From Paenisporosarcina antarctica (GTDB lineage: Bacteria; Bacillota; Bacilli; Bacillales_A; Planococcaceae), in NCBI RefSeq assembly GCF_004367585.1, contig NZ_CP038015.1, positions 2,486,001 through 2,550,000 of the forward strand: a DNA stretch of 64,000 bases. Direction: 5' to 3'. This document shows positions 36,384-45,604 of the stretch, in pieces. The notes under the pieces are model-generated. The model did no database searches. It was not told the origin of the DNA and was given only the letters and a program-made list of their open reading frames with translations. The position numbers and the translations under genes were made by a program. Numbering within the stretch: the first letter of the stretch is position 1; each line of letters starts with the position of its first letter.

Positions 36384-36400
36384 AACTGAATTTTCCCAAT
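36384..36400. promoter_or_regulatory. 17-bp direct repeat, proximal copy (candidate RRNPP box)
   Basis: AACTGAATTTTCCCAAT, ending 69 bases before the protease start codon, a position where an activator could contact RNA polymerase. The repeat is too long to be chance in a 490-bp spacer. Confidence 0.6.
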
Positions 36401-36469
36401 AACGAAACTATCTATATATGCTAGATTTGTTTTAGAAACAAAAATACATTGACAAAAGGAGCACACACA

Positions 36470-37732
36470 ATGAAAAGATCGAGAAAAATCTTTATGAGTG
36501 TTTTATTAGCTGCTAGTCTAGCATTTCCTACTGTAGGTGCTAATGCAGAATCGACGAGTAATACTAGTGTCGAGAAATTCCGAGTTTATGTAGAAGCATC
36601 TAATCAATCAACAAAATCTGCACTGAAAGATCAATACAAGGTAAGATGGGAACTAACTGAAAATGGTTTCTCCACTGAAATGAATGATAAACAATTTACT
36701 GCACTGCAAAAAAACAAAAATATTACGGTAACTAAAGTACAGATAGTTACTCTTGATTCCGTAGTACGAGCAACTCAAAGTAAAATAGCTGCTGCTGAAT
36801 ATCCGACTCACCAAACACCATGGGGAATAAAAGCCATCTACAATAATAGTAACCAAACAACTACTTCTGGTGGACAAGGTATTAACATTGCTGTTCTTGA
36901 CACTGGCGTTAATGTTAACCATTATGATTTAGTCAATACTGTTGAACAATGTAAAGACTTCACTCGTGTCGTACAAATCACAAATGGTACTTGTAACGAT
37001 GCACACGGACATGGTACACATGTAGCGGGTTCTGCATTAGCTGATGGCGGAAGCGATGGTGCAGGAATTTATGGAGTTGCTCCTGCTTCAGACCTTTGGG
37101 CATATAAAGTACTTGGAGATAATGGATCAGGATATTCTGACGATATTGCTGCTGCAATTCGACATACAGCTGATCAAGCTACTTCTACTGGTACAAAAAC
37201 AGTAATCAACATGTCTCTTGGCTCTGCAGGCAATGACAGCTTAATTTCAAACGCAGTAACTTACGCTTATAACAAAGGTGTTCTAGTTGTAGCTGCTGCT
37301 GGTAACTCAGGTCCAAATCAAGGGTCAATTGGTTATCCGGGAGCACTTGTTAATGCAGTAGCTGTAGCAGCACTTGAAAATGTTCAGCAAAATGGCACGT
37401 ACCGTATTGCAGACTTTTCGTCTCGTGGATATGCTTCGACAGATGGTGATTACATCATTCAACAAGGTGATGTAGAAGTTTCAGCTCCTGGTGCAGCGAT
37501 CTACTCTACATGGAATAATGGTGGATATAATACGATTAGTGGTACATCTATGGCATCACCACACATTGCTGGATTAGCGTCAAAAATCTGGTCACAAAAT
37601 CCAAGCTGGACGAACGCTCAATTGCGCACAAACCTTCAAAACCGTGCAAAAACTTATGATATCAAAGGCGGATTTGGAGCGTCAACTGGTGATGATTACG
37701 CATCAGGGTTTGGATTTGCACGAGTGAATTAA
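36470..37732 (+). CDS. Secreted subtilisin-like serine protease (sphericase/S41 type)
   Basis: 420 residues from MKRSRKIFMSVLLAASLAFP, 9 bases after AAAGGAG. Signal peptide cut after ANA (residue 26), an inhibitor-I9 propeptide to about 105, then a subtilase catalytic domain: Asp144 (AVLDTGV), His181 (HGHGTHVAG), oxyanion Asn279 (AAAGNSG) and Ser360 (GTSMASPH). The sequence closely resembles sphericase of Lysinibacillus sphaericus and the cold-adapted Antarctic subtilisin S41, including two Cys around CKDF and GTCNDAHG. Probable target of the neighbouring RRNPP receptor. A strong terminator follows. Confidence 0.95.
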   Translation: MKRSRKIFMSVLLAASLAFPTVGANAESTSNTSVEKFRVYVEASNQSTKSALKDQYKVRWELTENGFSTEMNDKQFTALQKNKNITVTKVQIVTLDSVVRATQSKIAAAEYPTHQTPWGIKAIYNNSNQTTTSGGQGINIAVLDTGVNVNHYDLVNTVEQCKDFTRVVQITNGTCNDAHGHGTHVAGSALADGGSDGAGIYGVAPASDLWAYKVLGDNGSGYSDDIAAAIRHTADQATSTGTKTVINMSLGSAGNDSLISNAVTYAYNKGVLVVAAAGNSGPNQGSIGYPGALVNAVAVAALENVQQNGTYRIADFSSRGYASTDGDYIIQQGDVEVSAPGAAIYSTWNNGGYNTISGTSMASPHIAGLASKIWSQNPSWTNAQLRTNLQNRAKTYDIKGGFGASTGDDYASGFGFARVN

Positions 37733-37747
37733 CGAATAGCAGAACGG

Positions 37748-37784
37748 AAAAAAGACGAACCAATAACCTTGGTTCGTCTTTTTT
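37748..37784 (+). terminator. Terminator of the subtilisin gene
   Basis: Perfect stem GACGAACCA/TGGTTCGTC (with flanking A/T pairs) and TTTTTT, 16 bases past the stop. Confidence 0.92.
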
Positions 37785-37936
37785 CTTATTCTGCAAGAGT
37801 TAAAGTCATATATATTATTTCAAATTGACTATGGTTACATTGTTGCTTTAGGTATGACTGCTCTAACTCAGAGATTGAAAGTTCACCAGGTCGCTTTTGA
37901 CGGTAAAACCATTGCATCATAAACTAAAGAATTAAT

Positions 37937-37968
37937 GAGAAGAGCGAATTCCCTTAGCTCTTCTCTTT
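37937..37968. terminator. Orphan terminator-like hairpin
   Basis: Stem GAGAAGAGC/GCTCTTCTC with an 11-base loop and T-rich flank, sharing its arms with the malic enzyme terminator. No gene ends here; likely a duplicated copy. Confidence 0.6.
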
Positions 37969-38084
37969 CTAGTAGGCAATGAGTCTATCACTACCTAGCA
38001 ACTTATTCATATCACTAGCAATTTTTTAAATAATTTAAAAAGATTACTACATACATGTGAGGGTAATATTCTTGGGTTTCTGAC

Positions 38085-38280
38085 TTTAATCCCATTCATT
38101 TTGATTTAATCCCGTTCGCGAGATGTTTATTCCTGTTCAACTTGTGTTTATTCCCGTTCGCCCAATTTTTTCCACAAAAAACACCCCGAAATACACAGTG
38201 TGTAGGGGCCAAATTGGTTTGGTTTCCGCTGCGCTGCTGTTTTTTTTGAAGAAGTACAAACTGCGTTATGGAATGGTTCT
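38085..38280 (+). repeat. 21-bp array A2 with conserved tail
   Basis: Four units at 38085 (20 bp), 38105, 38126 and 38147 with core TTTAATCCCGTTCG or TTTATTCCTGTTC. A tail follows: CACCCCGAAATACACAGTG, TGTAGGGGCC, then TTGGTTTGGTTTCCGCTGCG, a hairpin-forming segment also found at 38369-38445 and in the 53980 block. No gene is present in 37785-39007. Confidence 0.85.
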
Positions 38281-38285
38281 GATGT

Positions 38286-38445
38286 TTTATTCCCATTCTT
38301 ATTGATTTAATCCCGTTCGCGAGATGTTTATTCCTGTTCGCAGTCGCTTAATTTCCGTTCGTCCAATTTCACCTTCAAAAATACCTCGAAACCAAAGTGT
38401 AGGGGGCTAATTGACTTGGTTTAGCTACGCTACTATTTGTTCCGT
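38286..38445 (+). repeat. 21-bp array A3 with conserved tail
   Basis: Four units at 38286 (20 bp), 38306, 38327 and 38348, then tail ACCTCGAAACCAAAGTGTAG and ACTTGGTTTAGCTACGCTAC. Units two and three match array A2 closely (TCCCGTTCGCGAGATG), so A2 and A3 are duplicates 201 bp apart. A further weak unit occurs at 38530. Confidence 0.85.
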
Positions 38446-39007
38446 GTAAACAGCAGTAATGATGTGACGTTGTTCTATTTAACTGAAATCGTCTAGCTTA
38501 AATTGATTTTTGAACCATACCTAAACTGATTTATTCACGTTCACTTCTATTCCCCACAAAATAACTGCATTCTCATCTGATTAAAAAGCACATTTTCAAT
38601 AATAAGTAGTTAATTGTTTCATTTAAAAACTCCGCCGAGTCCAATCTATTCTCATCCTAGCTCATCAAACAATTATCGAAACGATAATACTGGTTAATTT
38701 TAACTATAAAATTGTGACTAAATATAGAAAATTGAATAACGCCTGGGATTTTATTATTCAATTAGTTAAAATTATAGGTATATTTGAATATTTTGGTAAT
38801 TAGTAAAATTGGCTGATGTAAATATTTCCAAATATTCTGTAAACTATAATTATACTATTTCGGGTTCCTTAATATCCGAAAGAGAGGAGGATTATTAAGG
38901 ATTTTAAGCAAATGTTCAAGAACAATACCTAGCTAGGGTTTAGAGTTCCATCTTTTACAGTTAAATTGTTTCACTTAATAAATTCAAAATTATTAGGAGG
39001 AGAATTA

Positions 39008-40381
39008 ATGAAGAATAAATTCTGGATTCATACCGTATTGGCAAGTGTATTAATTTTACCAGTTGGAGCAACGACTGCTTTTTCCCATGACGAACTGGGT
39101 GGATCTGCAGAAAAAGGGGAAAATTTATCGGGCAGTGAGTTGGTTGCGCCAATACTAGAAGGAAGTAAAAACGTCAGTAATCTCAAAGAAATTGCGGCTG
39201 TTCCTTTGAAAGAACTTAAAGAAGGCGTCAAAAATTCTACTGCAGATGTTTACGCGCATAAAGGGTTCGCTTATCTAGGAACACACTCTGCAAATGGCGG
39301 CGCTGGCGGTGTCCGAGTATTTGACATGAAGAATCCTTCTACTCCGGTTGAAGTTTCATCATTTGCTGCCATTGAAGGTACTTGGCAAGAAAAAGTGATT
39401 GTGAAGACTGTGGACACACCTGGTTTTAAAGGTGATTTAGCCGTTGTCAGTGTCCAACAGCTTGATCGTAATAATCCTAATACAAAAGGCGGTTTCGTCT
39501 TGTACGATGTGACGAATCCAAAAGAACCGAAGGAACTAGGTTTCTGGGAGTCCCCTTCTCTTGCACGTGGTACACATGAACTGTATTTAACGGTTCAAGA
39601 AGATAACATTTATGTATTAACGGCAGATTGCTATGCGGACTACTACTCACATGGAGAGAATATGGATGTTTCTTTTGTTGACGTAACCAATCCTACAACT
39701 CCAGAAACCATCTACGAATTCAACCCACGTGAGTATATTCCAGAAGTTAGCGATGAAAATTACGACGGCTATAACTGGACGGATGAAGAAGGCATTAAGA
39801 GAACTGCTTTTGCGCACAGTGTAAAAACTGATGGCAACGGCACCACTGCTTACCTATCATATTGGGATTTAGGTACCATAATACTAGATATTAGCGATGC
39901 TAAAAACCCTACTTACTTAGGAAGAACAGACTTTGGTTCGACTGTTCAAGGAGCAGCACATTCAATGGACCTTGCAAAGGGTGGTAACGTACTCGTTGAA
40001 ACACGAGAAGTTTTCGGCCCAATTAGAGACGGCTTCGAAACATCATATGGCTACACTATGATCTATGATATTAAAGATAAAACGGCACCAAAGCTTCTTA
40101 GTACGTTCAAGACTGATTTCACAGAAAAAGTACCAGGCGGTTCTACTGTCCATGACCCGAAAGTACATGGAAACACACTTTACCTATCTCACTATTCAGG
40201 TGGAGTTCGCGTAGTGGATATTACAGATGCATCCAATCCAGTTGAAACTGGCTCATACATTCCAAGCAAATCAAATATCTGGGGCGTGTTTGTAAATCGA
40301 AATTATGTTCTAGCATCTGATATGGGATCGGGCTTAAAAGTATTACAAAAAAGTGGAAGTCCAAAAGCAATAAATGAATAG
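39008..40381 (+). CDS. Secreted LVIVD-repeat protein
   Basis: 457 residues from MKNKFWIHTVLASVLILPVG, behind AGGAGGAGAATTA. Signal peptide to about residue 27. Then a beta-propeller-like series of LVIVD repeats, each ending in a D-[VI]-x-[ND]P segment: VFDMKNPSTPVEV, LYDVTNPKEPKEL, FVDVTNPTTPETI, ILDISDAKNPTYLG, VVDITDASNPVETG. Such proteins are exported and of unknown function; some sit on the cell surface. Monocistronic with its own terminator. Confidence 0.87.
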   Translation: MKNKFWIHTVLASVLILPVGATTAFSHDELGGSAEKGENLSGSELVAPILEGSKNVSNLKEIAAVPLKELKEGVKNSTADVYAHKGFAYLGTHSANGGAGGVRVFDMKNPSTPVEVSSFAAIEGTWQEKVIVKTVDTPGFKGDLAVVSVQQLDRNNPNTKGGFVLYDVTNPKEPKELGFWESPSLARGTHELYLTVQEDNIYVLTADCYADYYSHGENMDVSFVDVTNPTTPETIYEFNPREYIPEVSDENYDGYNWTDEEGIKRTAFAHSVKTDGNGTTAYLSYWDLGTIILDISDAKNPTYLGRTDFGSTVQGAAHSMDLAKGGNVLVETREVFGPIRDGFETSYGYTMIYDIKDKTAPKLLSTFKTDFTEKVPGGSTVHDPKVHGNTLYLSHYSGGVRVVDITDASNPVETGSYIPSKSNIWGVFVNRNYVLASDMGSGLKVLQKSGSPKAINE

Positions 40382-40416
40382 CTTTAGATGAATAATCTTA
40401 GCAAATTCTCAATGTG

Positions 40417-40448
40417 AAAAACCGGGCAGATGTATTGCCTGGTTTTTT
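40417..40448 (+). terminator. Terminator of the LVIVD gene
   Basis: Stem AAAAACCGGGCA/TGCCTGGTTTTTT, one mismatch, 7-base loop. Confidence 0.85.
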
Positions 40449-40606
40449 ACTAATGTTCAAAGGAAATGACAAATTTGATTAAAACTATATTCCATAAAAA
40501 ATAGCATTATAAATTACAATATGTAGTTATAAAGTAGCTACTATGAAAAGATTATCTCCTAGTATAATGAAATAAATTCACTATAATACTAAGGAGATTA
40601 CTTACC

Positions 40607-40945
40607 ATGAACACATTTTTACCCTGCCCGAATTGTAACCAATCAATTACAGAAGAGGATTTTCAAAAATATAATAATCCCTTCACGATGCAATGCCCTC
40701 ACTGCAACGCAAAGTTTAAAGAAACCAAGGTCACTCCATAGCTCCTTTTAATCGCTGTTGCCTTAGCACCAGTATTCATATACATAGGGGTTACATTGCA
40801 AAACGAGATTGCAGAATTCTGGCCATTCATAGAAAAAATTCCGACAGCTTTCGTTTTTCTAGCATTTGCCTTCCCAATATACGCGATCTACGAAAAATTC
40901 AACTCCCGTATTTTGGTCTCAAAAGGCATTTTGCAACTTAAGTGA
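40607..40945 (+). pseudogene. Small zinc-ribbon membrane protein interrupted by an in-frame TAG
   Basis: AAGGAG and an ATG start a frame that reads MNTFLPCPNCNQSITEEDF, then CPHCNAKF: a two-CxxC zinc ribbon. Codon 45 is TAG (40739-40741). The same frame continues without break for 67 codons: LLLIAVALAPVFIYIGVTLQ and FVFLAFAFPIYAIYEKF, two membrane helices, ending TGA. Zinc ribbon plus two helices is a common small membrane-protein layout, so this looks like one 112-codon gene broken by a single nonsense change. A sequencing error would be the alternative. Confidence 0.7.
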
Positions 40946-40988
40946 TTAAAAAATCCAGATGCTTTTGATTTTCTTTCACTCAGACAGT

Positions 40989-41032
40989 AAAAGAAGCTAA
41001 ACACCTATATTAATATGCGCCTAGCTTCTTTT
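40989..41032. terminator. Bidirectional terminator between convergent genes
   Basis: Stem AAAAGAAGCTA/TAGCTTCTTTT with a long loop, between the interrupted zinc-ribbon gene and the STAS gene. Confidence 0.75.
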
Positions 41033-41063
41033 ATTTTTGATACAGAATTATTAGCTTTCACAT

Positions 41064-41915
41064 TCAAAGTATATTTTTAGACTTAAGGATATTAATGGCT
41101 TGTTTTAACGATCCATATGTTTGAATATCTTTAAAATCAATGCCTAAATGGACAGCAGTTTGAGCTACTTCGGGACGAATGCCTGTAAGAATAGCTGTGA
41201 TTCCTACCAGACGTAAAGAATCAATCACCATGAAAATCTGGTTCGCTACCATCGTATCCATTACAGGAACACCTGATAAGTCAATAATTAAAGACGTAAG
41301 CTTTAAATCATTACTTTGCGATAATGTGCTTTCCAATATACGATTTGCTCTAATTGAGTCGATATCGCCAATCAAAGGCAGTACGCCAACTTCATCTGAA
41401 AGTGGGATAATTGGTGCACTGAGCTCTCTGATTACGGCTTGTTGAGAAATTAAGCGCTTCATTAAGACATTCATATAGACGATTGTAAAATTTTCGAAAA
41501 TGAAATCAAACGTATTGTTTATCGTTTTTTCCCATTGAAATACATCCTTAACTGTGACCTCGACTGATCCAGTTTCCACACATAATTCGATATGCTGCCA
41601 AAACACACGCCGAAAATTTCTTAGTTGTTCCGAAACATCACTCAAAGCTGTTTCTGAATTAGCTCGATCCACAGCAGTATGATTGGTCCATTCGACTACA
41701 CTTTTACGCATTTCCTCATCAGTTTGCAACAGGGACTGTGCGATTACTTTTACATAGTTATTATTTTGACTTTTAATTCTCTGAACAATTTCAGGTGACG
41801 CATCCAGTGAGTAATGAGATCCTTTTCTTTTAAATCTTAATTCCAACCAGGTATCTGTAATGGCTGACGTATTCGTTATTAAATAGTCGTATAAAGCCTT
41901 CGTATTGTGTTTCAT
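41064..41915 (-). CDS. RsbR-type stressosome STAS protein
   Basis: 283 residues. The N-terminal 150 residues are helical, as in the globin-like sensor part of RsbR paralogues. The STAS domain begins at SAPIIPLSDEVGVLPLIGDI and contains IIDLSGVPVMDTMVANQIF and LTGIRPEVAQTAVHLGID, the signature of RsbR/RsbS proteins. The conserved phospho-Thr of VDTMVA is present; the other phosphosite (EIDTHRA in RsbRA) is Ser here (DIDSIRA). It likely joins the stressosome that triggers the sigma-B response. Monocistronic. Confidence 0.9.
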   Translation of the reverse strand: MKHNTKALYDYLITNTSAITDTWLELRFKRKGSHYSLDASPEIVQRIKSQNNNYVKVIAQSLLQTDEEMRKSVVEWTNHTAVDRANSETALSDVSEQLRNFRRVFWQHIELCVETGSVEVTVKDVFQWEKTINNTFDFIFENFTIVYMNVLMKRLISQQAVIRELSAPIIPLSDEVGVLPLIGDIDSIRANRILESTLSQSNDLKLTSLIIDLSGVPVMDTMVANQIFMVIDSLRLVGITAILTGIRPEVAQTAVHLGIDFKDIQTYGSLKQAINILKSKNIL

Positions 41916-42096
41916 TCGTTCACCCAGTTCTCTCTCAATTTACATAGTACAATTTTATCATATATTACTTCACGTCGACTAGTTTCCTGGTCGATTTCTA
42001 CTGTAAACACATGCCTTCGTTACAGCTCTGCAGTCATCTTACATTGTGTATATTTATGAGGACAACTATGTTATCTAATTTCTATCCTTGCTTACT

Positions 42097-43095
42097 CTAC
42101 GCATAAAAAATGTCTGAATAGGCATAAATAGCAGGTATGCCACCAGAGTGGATAAATAATATATTATCACTGGCTTTAAAGAAGTCTTTTTGAATTAAAT
42201 CTATGAGTCCAGCCATCGTTTTCCCCGTATACACAGGGTCAAGCAAAACAGCCTCCGTCCTTGCTAATCGCTTGACTGCCTGTACCATCTCTTTTGTTGG
42301 CAAAGCATAGCCTGGTCCGACATATTCATCGAAACAAGTCACAGCTTCACGAGATATCGTTTTATCTAGTCCAATATGAGCAGCGGTATCTCTAGTTAGT
42401 TGATATACGAGCTCTTCTTGAAGCTCTTTCCCGCGGCTAATGTTGATTCCGATAACTTTGGTGTTGTCATTCATTCCTTGAAAACCAGTAATTAATCCAG
42501 CGTGCATGCCGCCACTACCGCTTGTACATATAACATAGTCAAATTGAACACCTAGTTCTGTAGCTTGTTCGGTAATTTCTTCCGCACATGCTGCGTACCC
42601 CAATATCCCCGTCACATTGGATCCACCAACTGGTATGACATAAGGTTTCCGTCCGTCTTTTTTAATTTCATTTGCTGTCTTTTCCATTTCTTCGTATACG
42701 TCTGTACCGTTGGGAACAATTTTGATGGATTCAGTTCCCAACAACTGAAATAGAAGAAAGTTGCCATTTGTTTGCGTATCATATTGCGCTTCTATATTCT
42801 CTTCTAATATGAGTATACATTTGAGATTTTCCTTCACACACGCAGCTAACGTTAATCGGCAATGATTCGACTGAATTCCCCCAGCCGTAATAATAGTATC
42901 TGCACCACTTGCTTGTGCATCTGCTATGAGAAACTCTAGTTTTCTTGTCTTGTTGCCACCCTCTGTTAAACCAAGTAAATCATCCCGTTTAATGAATACT
43001 GTAGGTCCATTTAACGAGGTAGAAAAACGGCTTGCTTTTTCAATTGGTGTCGGGAATTGTGTATAGCGATTTCGTGGAAATTTAGTTAAATTCAT
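42097..43095 (-). CDS. dcyD: D-cysteine desulfhydrase (PLP-dependent)
   Basis: 332 residues of the ACC deaminase/D-cysteine desulfhydrase family. PLP-binding Lys lies in LTEGGNKTRKLEFL; GGIQSNHCRLTLAACVK follows, and the glycine-rich phosphate loop region is YVICTSGSGGMHAGL. The enzyme splits D-cysteine to pyruvate, H2S and ammonia; some relatives act on other D-amino acids. It lies 44 bases behind the hydroxyacid dehydrogenase gene, in an apparent two-gene operon, with GGGGGAGGG ahead of the ATG. Confidence 0.88.
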   Translation of the reverse strand: MNLTKFPRNRYTQFPTPIEKASRFSTSLNGPTVFIKRDDLLGLTEGGNKTRKLEFLIADAQASGADTIITAGGIQSNHCRLTLAACVKENLKCILILEENIEAQYDTQTNGNFLLFQLLGTESIKIVPNGTDVYEEMEKTANEIKKDGRKPYVIPVGGSNVTGILGYAACAEEITEQATELGVQFDYVICTSGSGGMHAGLITGFQGMNDNTKVIGINISRGKELQEELVYQLTRDTAAHIGLDKTISREAVTCFDEYVGPGYALPTKEMVQAVKRLARTEAVLLDPVYTGKTMAGLIDLIQKDFFKASDNILFIHSGGIPAIYAYSDIFYA

Positions 43096-43139
43096 TTACA
43101 TATCCCTCCCCCAAATTGCTCGTATCGTATCGTACCTTA

Positions 43140-44105
43140 TTACTCAACTACTAAATTCTTCGGAGTATTACCAGAAATTCCATCTATTAAGTTAGTTGCC
43201 GCAAGATGCGCCATTTTCATTCGTGTATTAATACTGGAACTACCGATATGTGGTAACGCCACAACATTAGGTAATGTTAGTAATGGATGGTCAATTGGTA
43301 CAGGTTCTTCTTGAAATACATCTAATCCGGCAGCCCAAATTTCTTTATTAATTAATGCTTCGTATAAAGCATCTTCATTTACAACACCACCACGCGCTGT
43401 ATTAATTAATACAGCAGTTGGCTTCATTAAAGCCAATTCTTCTTTATTAATTGTATCTTTGGTTTCTAGTGTAAAAGGCACCAACACACATACAAAATCA
43501 GACTCTCTAAGTAATGTTTCTTTATCCTTGTATTGAATGCCTAATTCTTCTTCTGCTTTACTTTTTCTCGAGCGATTCGTATAGATGACATTCATATCAA
43601 AACCTTTAGCCCTTTTCGCCAATGCCTCGCCGATTCTTCCCATGCCAATGATGCCCAGTGTCGAACCGTGAATATCCTGCCCTGTCAGCTGCATAGGAAA
43701 CCAGGATTTCCACTTACCTTCTCGTAAATAATCAGATGACTCGACCAAACGTCTTGCAGTAGCCATCAGGAGAGCAAACGTCAGATCAGCGGTCGTCTCA
43801 GTTAATACACCTGGCGTATTTGTAACCATTATTCCTCTTTCAGTTGCAGCCTTAATATCAATATTATTGTATCCAACAGCCATGTTGCTAATCACTTTCA
43901 GTTGAGTGGCCTGATTTATTAGGGTCTCGTCAATCGGATCTGATACCATACTTAAGATTCCATCCACATCTCGGATTTCTTTCATAAGTACTTCCCTCGG
44001 CACAGGCTCTTCTTCTTTATCCCACATGCTCACTTCACATATTTCTCTAAGCCGGTCAACCACGGCATCAGGTAATTTTCTTGTTATGTAAATTTTTAGT
44101 TTCAT
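43140..44105 (-). CDS. gyaR: D-isomer 2-hydroxyacid dehydrogenase (glyoxylate/hydroxypyruvate reductase type)
   Basis: 321 residues. The NAD-binding motif is LGIIGMGRIGEALAKRAKGF; catalytic Arg is in LINTARGGVVNEDAL, Glu in AGLDVFQEEPVP and His in VALPHIGSSS. It fits glyoxylate reductase/glycerate dehydrogenase (GyaR/YvcT class). It reduces glyoxylate or hydroxypyruvate in the cytoplasm. Upstream of dcyD in the same direction; a link through D-amino or serine-derived keto acids is possible but inferred. Confidence 0.9.
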   Translation of the reverse strand: MKLKIYITRKLPDAVVDRLREICEVSMWDKEEEPVPREVLMKEIRDVDGILSMVSDPIDETLINQATQLKVISNMAVGYNNIDIKAATERGIMVTNTPGVLTETTADLTFALLMATARRLVESSDYLREGKWKSWFPMQLTGQDIHGSTLGIIGMGRIGEALAKRAKGFDMNVIYTNRSRKSKAEEELGIQYKDKETLLRESDFVCVLVPFTLETKDTINKEELALMKPTAVLINTARGGVVNEDALYEALINKEIWAAGLDVFQEEPVPIDHPLLTLPNVVALPHIGSSSINTRMKMAHLAATNLIDGISGNTPKNLVVE

Positions 44106-44229
44106 GATTAACTCCTCCTATCATAATCAGTACAATACACACCGATAGGGTATTTATTCGACAATAGTAGATATAATCCTGTTGTTTTTGGATTAATGAA
44201 AGAAAAAATATAATCCTTTAACAAAAAAT

Positions 44230-44257
44230 AGCAGCCAAAGATGCAATTTTGGCTGCT
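44230..44257. repeat. H2-type dispersed hairpin
   Basis: Perfect 10-bp stem AGCAGCCAAA/TTTGGCTGCT with loop GATGCAAT, in the spacer between gyaR and the ABC exporter genes. Confidence 0.75.
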
Positions 44258-44433
44258 TGTTTAGTTTCTTTCAGGATTTTGTAATTCCAATAATAAAGTT
44301 AAGATTCCTCACATCTCAAGTCATTATTGCAACTTTCATCGATTTGGTGCAAATTCCCACTTCCCTCATACATTCCTCAAAAACATAGCGGATGGCGATA
44401 TCTCACATATAGTTACCCAGTAGAAGGTAGATG

Positions 44434-45591
44434 TTAATTTATAGCTGCTTTAATAAAGTATTTAAACCTTACTAAGGCAATTAAAATGCCCAATATCCCA
44501 TATCCAAGGAGTACCAGCAGTCCTTGCCATACATCACTTACTTGCGCATCTCGCACCATTACGTCTTGCAGACCAGTTTGTGCCCAATATTGCGGAGTAA
44601 AATGACCAATGGTTTGTGCAAAGCTTGGCAATAGTTCAAAAGGAAACCATAATCCTGCTAAAACTGCCCCACCTAAAGCGAACACTTGCGTAAGAGCGAG
44701 TCCTTGATTTTCACCACTTACACATACCGCCATGGCTAAACCCAGTCCGGTACCACATATTGATAGGCACAAGACGATAATACTAATAGCTCCCATATTA
44801 CCTAGATCCAAGTCATAGACAAGGTGACCAAAGCCGAGAAGAACTGTACATTGTATAAGCACGCTTATGAGAGCCGGAATCCACATTCCGATTAAATACA
44901 CAATCGGTTTAAGTGGTGTCGTTCTTAGTCGAGCTACCATACCAGACTGCTTTTCTTGGAAGAACCTGCGCACCATGGTTATCATAATGAAAAATACAAA
45001 CATGACCGTGTATCCTGGTACATATTGCGATATTGCATCCGTGTGTTTTGCGCTTTTATCTATTACTTCAATGGTGAGTGGAGGCAGAAGTATGTTGTCT
45101 ACTTCAGAGCTATTTAGTCCTAAGGTTTTTAAAGCCTCTGTCACCTTATGTTCCCCGTACCTGTTCGTTATATTTTCCAATACCGCTTGAATCGGTGCCA
45201 CTACTTGTATAGCAGTGGGATCACGATAAAATTGTAAAGTTGTTGGCGTGCTACCTGAAGTCATATTTTTTTCGAAGTTTTCTGGAATAACCAGAAGTGA
45301 AGAGATTTTTCCATCTCTTAATTGTTCAATTTGATCTTTTTCGTTCGAATCACTATTTACAAGTTCAAAACCACTAATTTTATCTATCTGACTAAGAAAA
45401 TCTTGGGACACAACCGATTCATCCTGATCAATATATTGAACTGTAATAGACGTATTGGCATTACCAAAAATTGAGCCAAACAAAACGATGAAAAGAATGG
45501 GCATTCCGATTAAAAAGAAAAAATTCCCTTTCTCTCGTACAATCATTTTAAGTTCCTTCATAATAATACTCTTCAAAATCGATTTCCCCAT
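44434..45591 (-). CDS. ABC-2 type exporter permease (DrrB/YhfE-like, six helices)
   Basis: About 385 residues from MGKSILKSIIMKELKMIVRE; the start is uncertain, since no strong ribosome site precedes it and an ATG ten codons later is possible. One N-terminal helix (FFFLIGMPILFIVLFGSIFG), a large extracytoplasmic domain of about 150 residues, then five helices with the ABC-2 pattern RFFQEKQSGMVARLRTTPLK. It starts about 13 bases after the ATPase gene stop. Together they form an exporter of unknown substrate. Confidence 0.88.
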   Translation of the reverse strand: MGKSILKSIIMKELKMIVREKGNFFFLIGMPILFIVLFGSIFGNANTSITVQYIDQDESVVSQDFLSQIDKISGFELVNSDSNEKDQIEQLRDGKISSLLVIPENFEKNMTSGSTPTTLQFYRDPTAIQVVAPIQAVLENITNRYGEHKVTEALKTLGLNSSEVDNILLPPLTIEVIDKSAKHTDAISQYVPGYTVMFVFFIMITMVRRFFQEKQSGMVARLRTTPLKPIVYLIGMWIPALISVLIQCTVLLGFGHLVYDLDLGNMGAISIIVLCLSICGTGLGLAMAVCVSGENQGLALTQVFALGGAVLAGLWFPFELLPSFAQTIGHFTPQYWAQTGLQDVMVRDAQVSDVWQGLLVLLGYGILGILIALVRFKYFIKAAIN

Positions 45592-45604
45592 TCCATCTAT
45601 GAGA

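Noticed and set aside
38096-38305. Short frames on both strands at array A2
   Set aside because: They are translations of the 21-bp repeat (IPVQLVFIPVRPIF) with no start signal.
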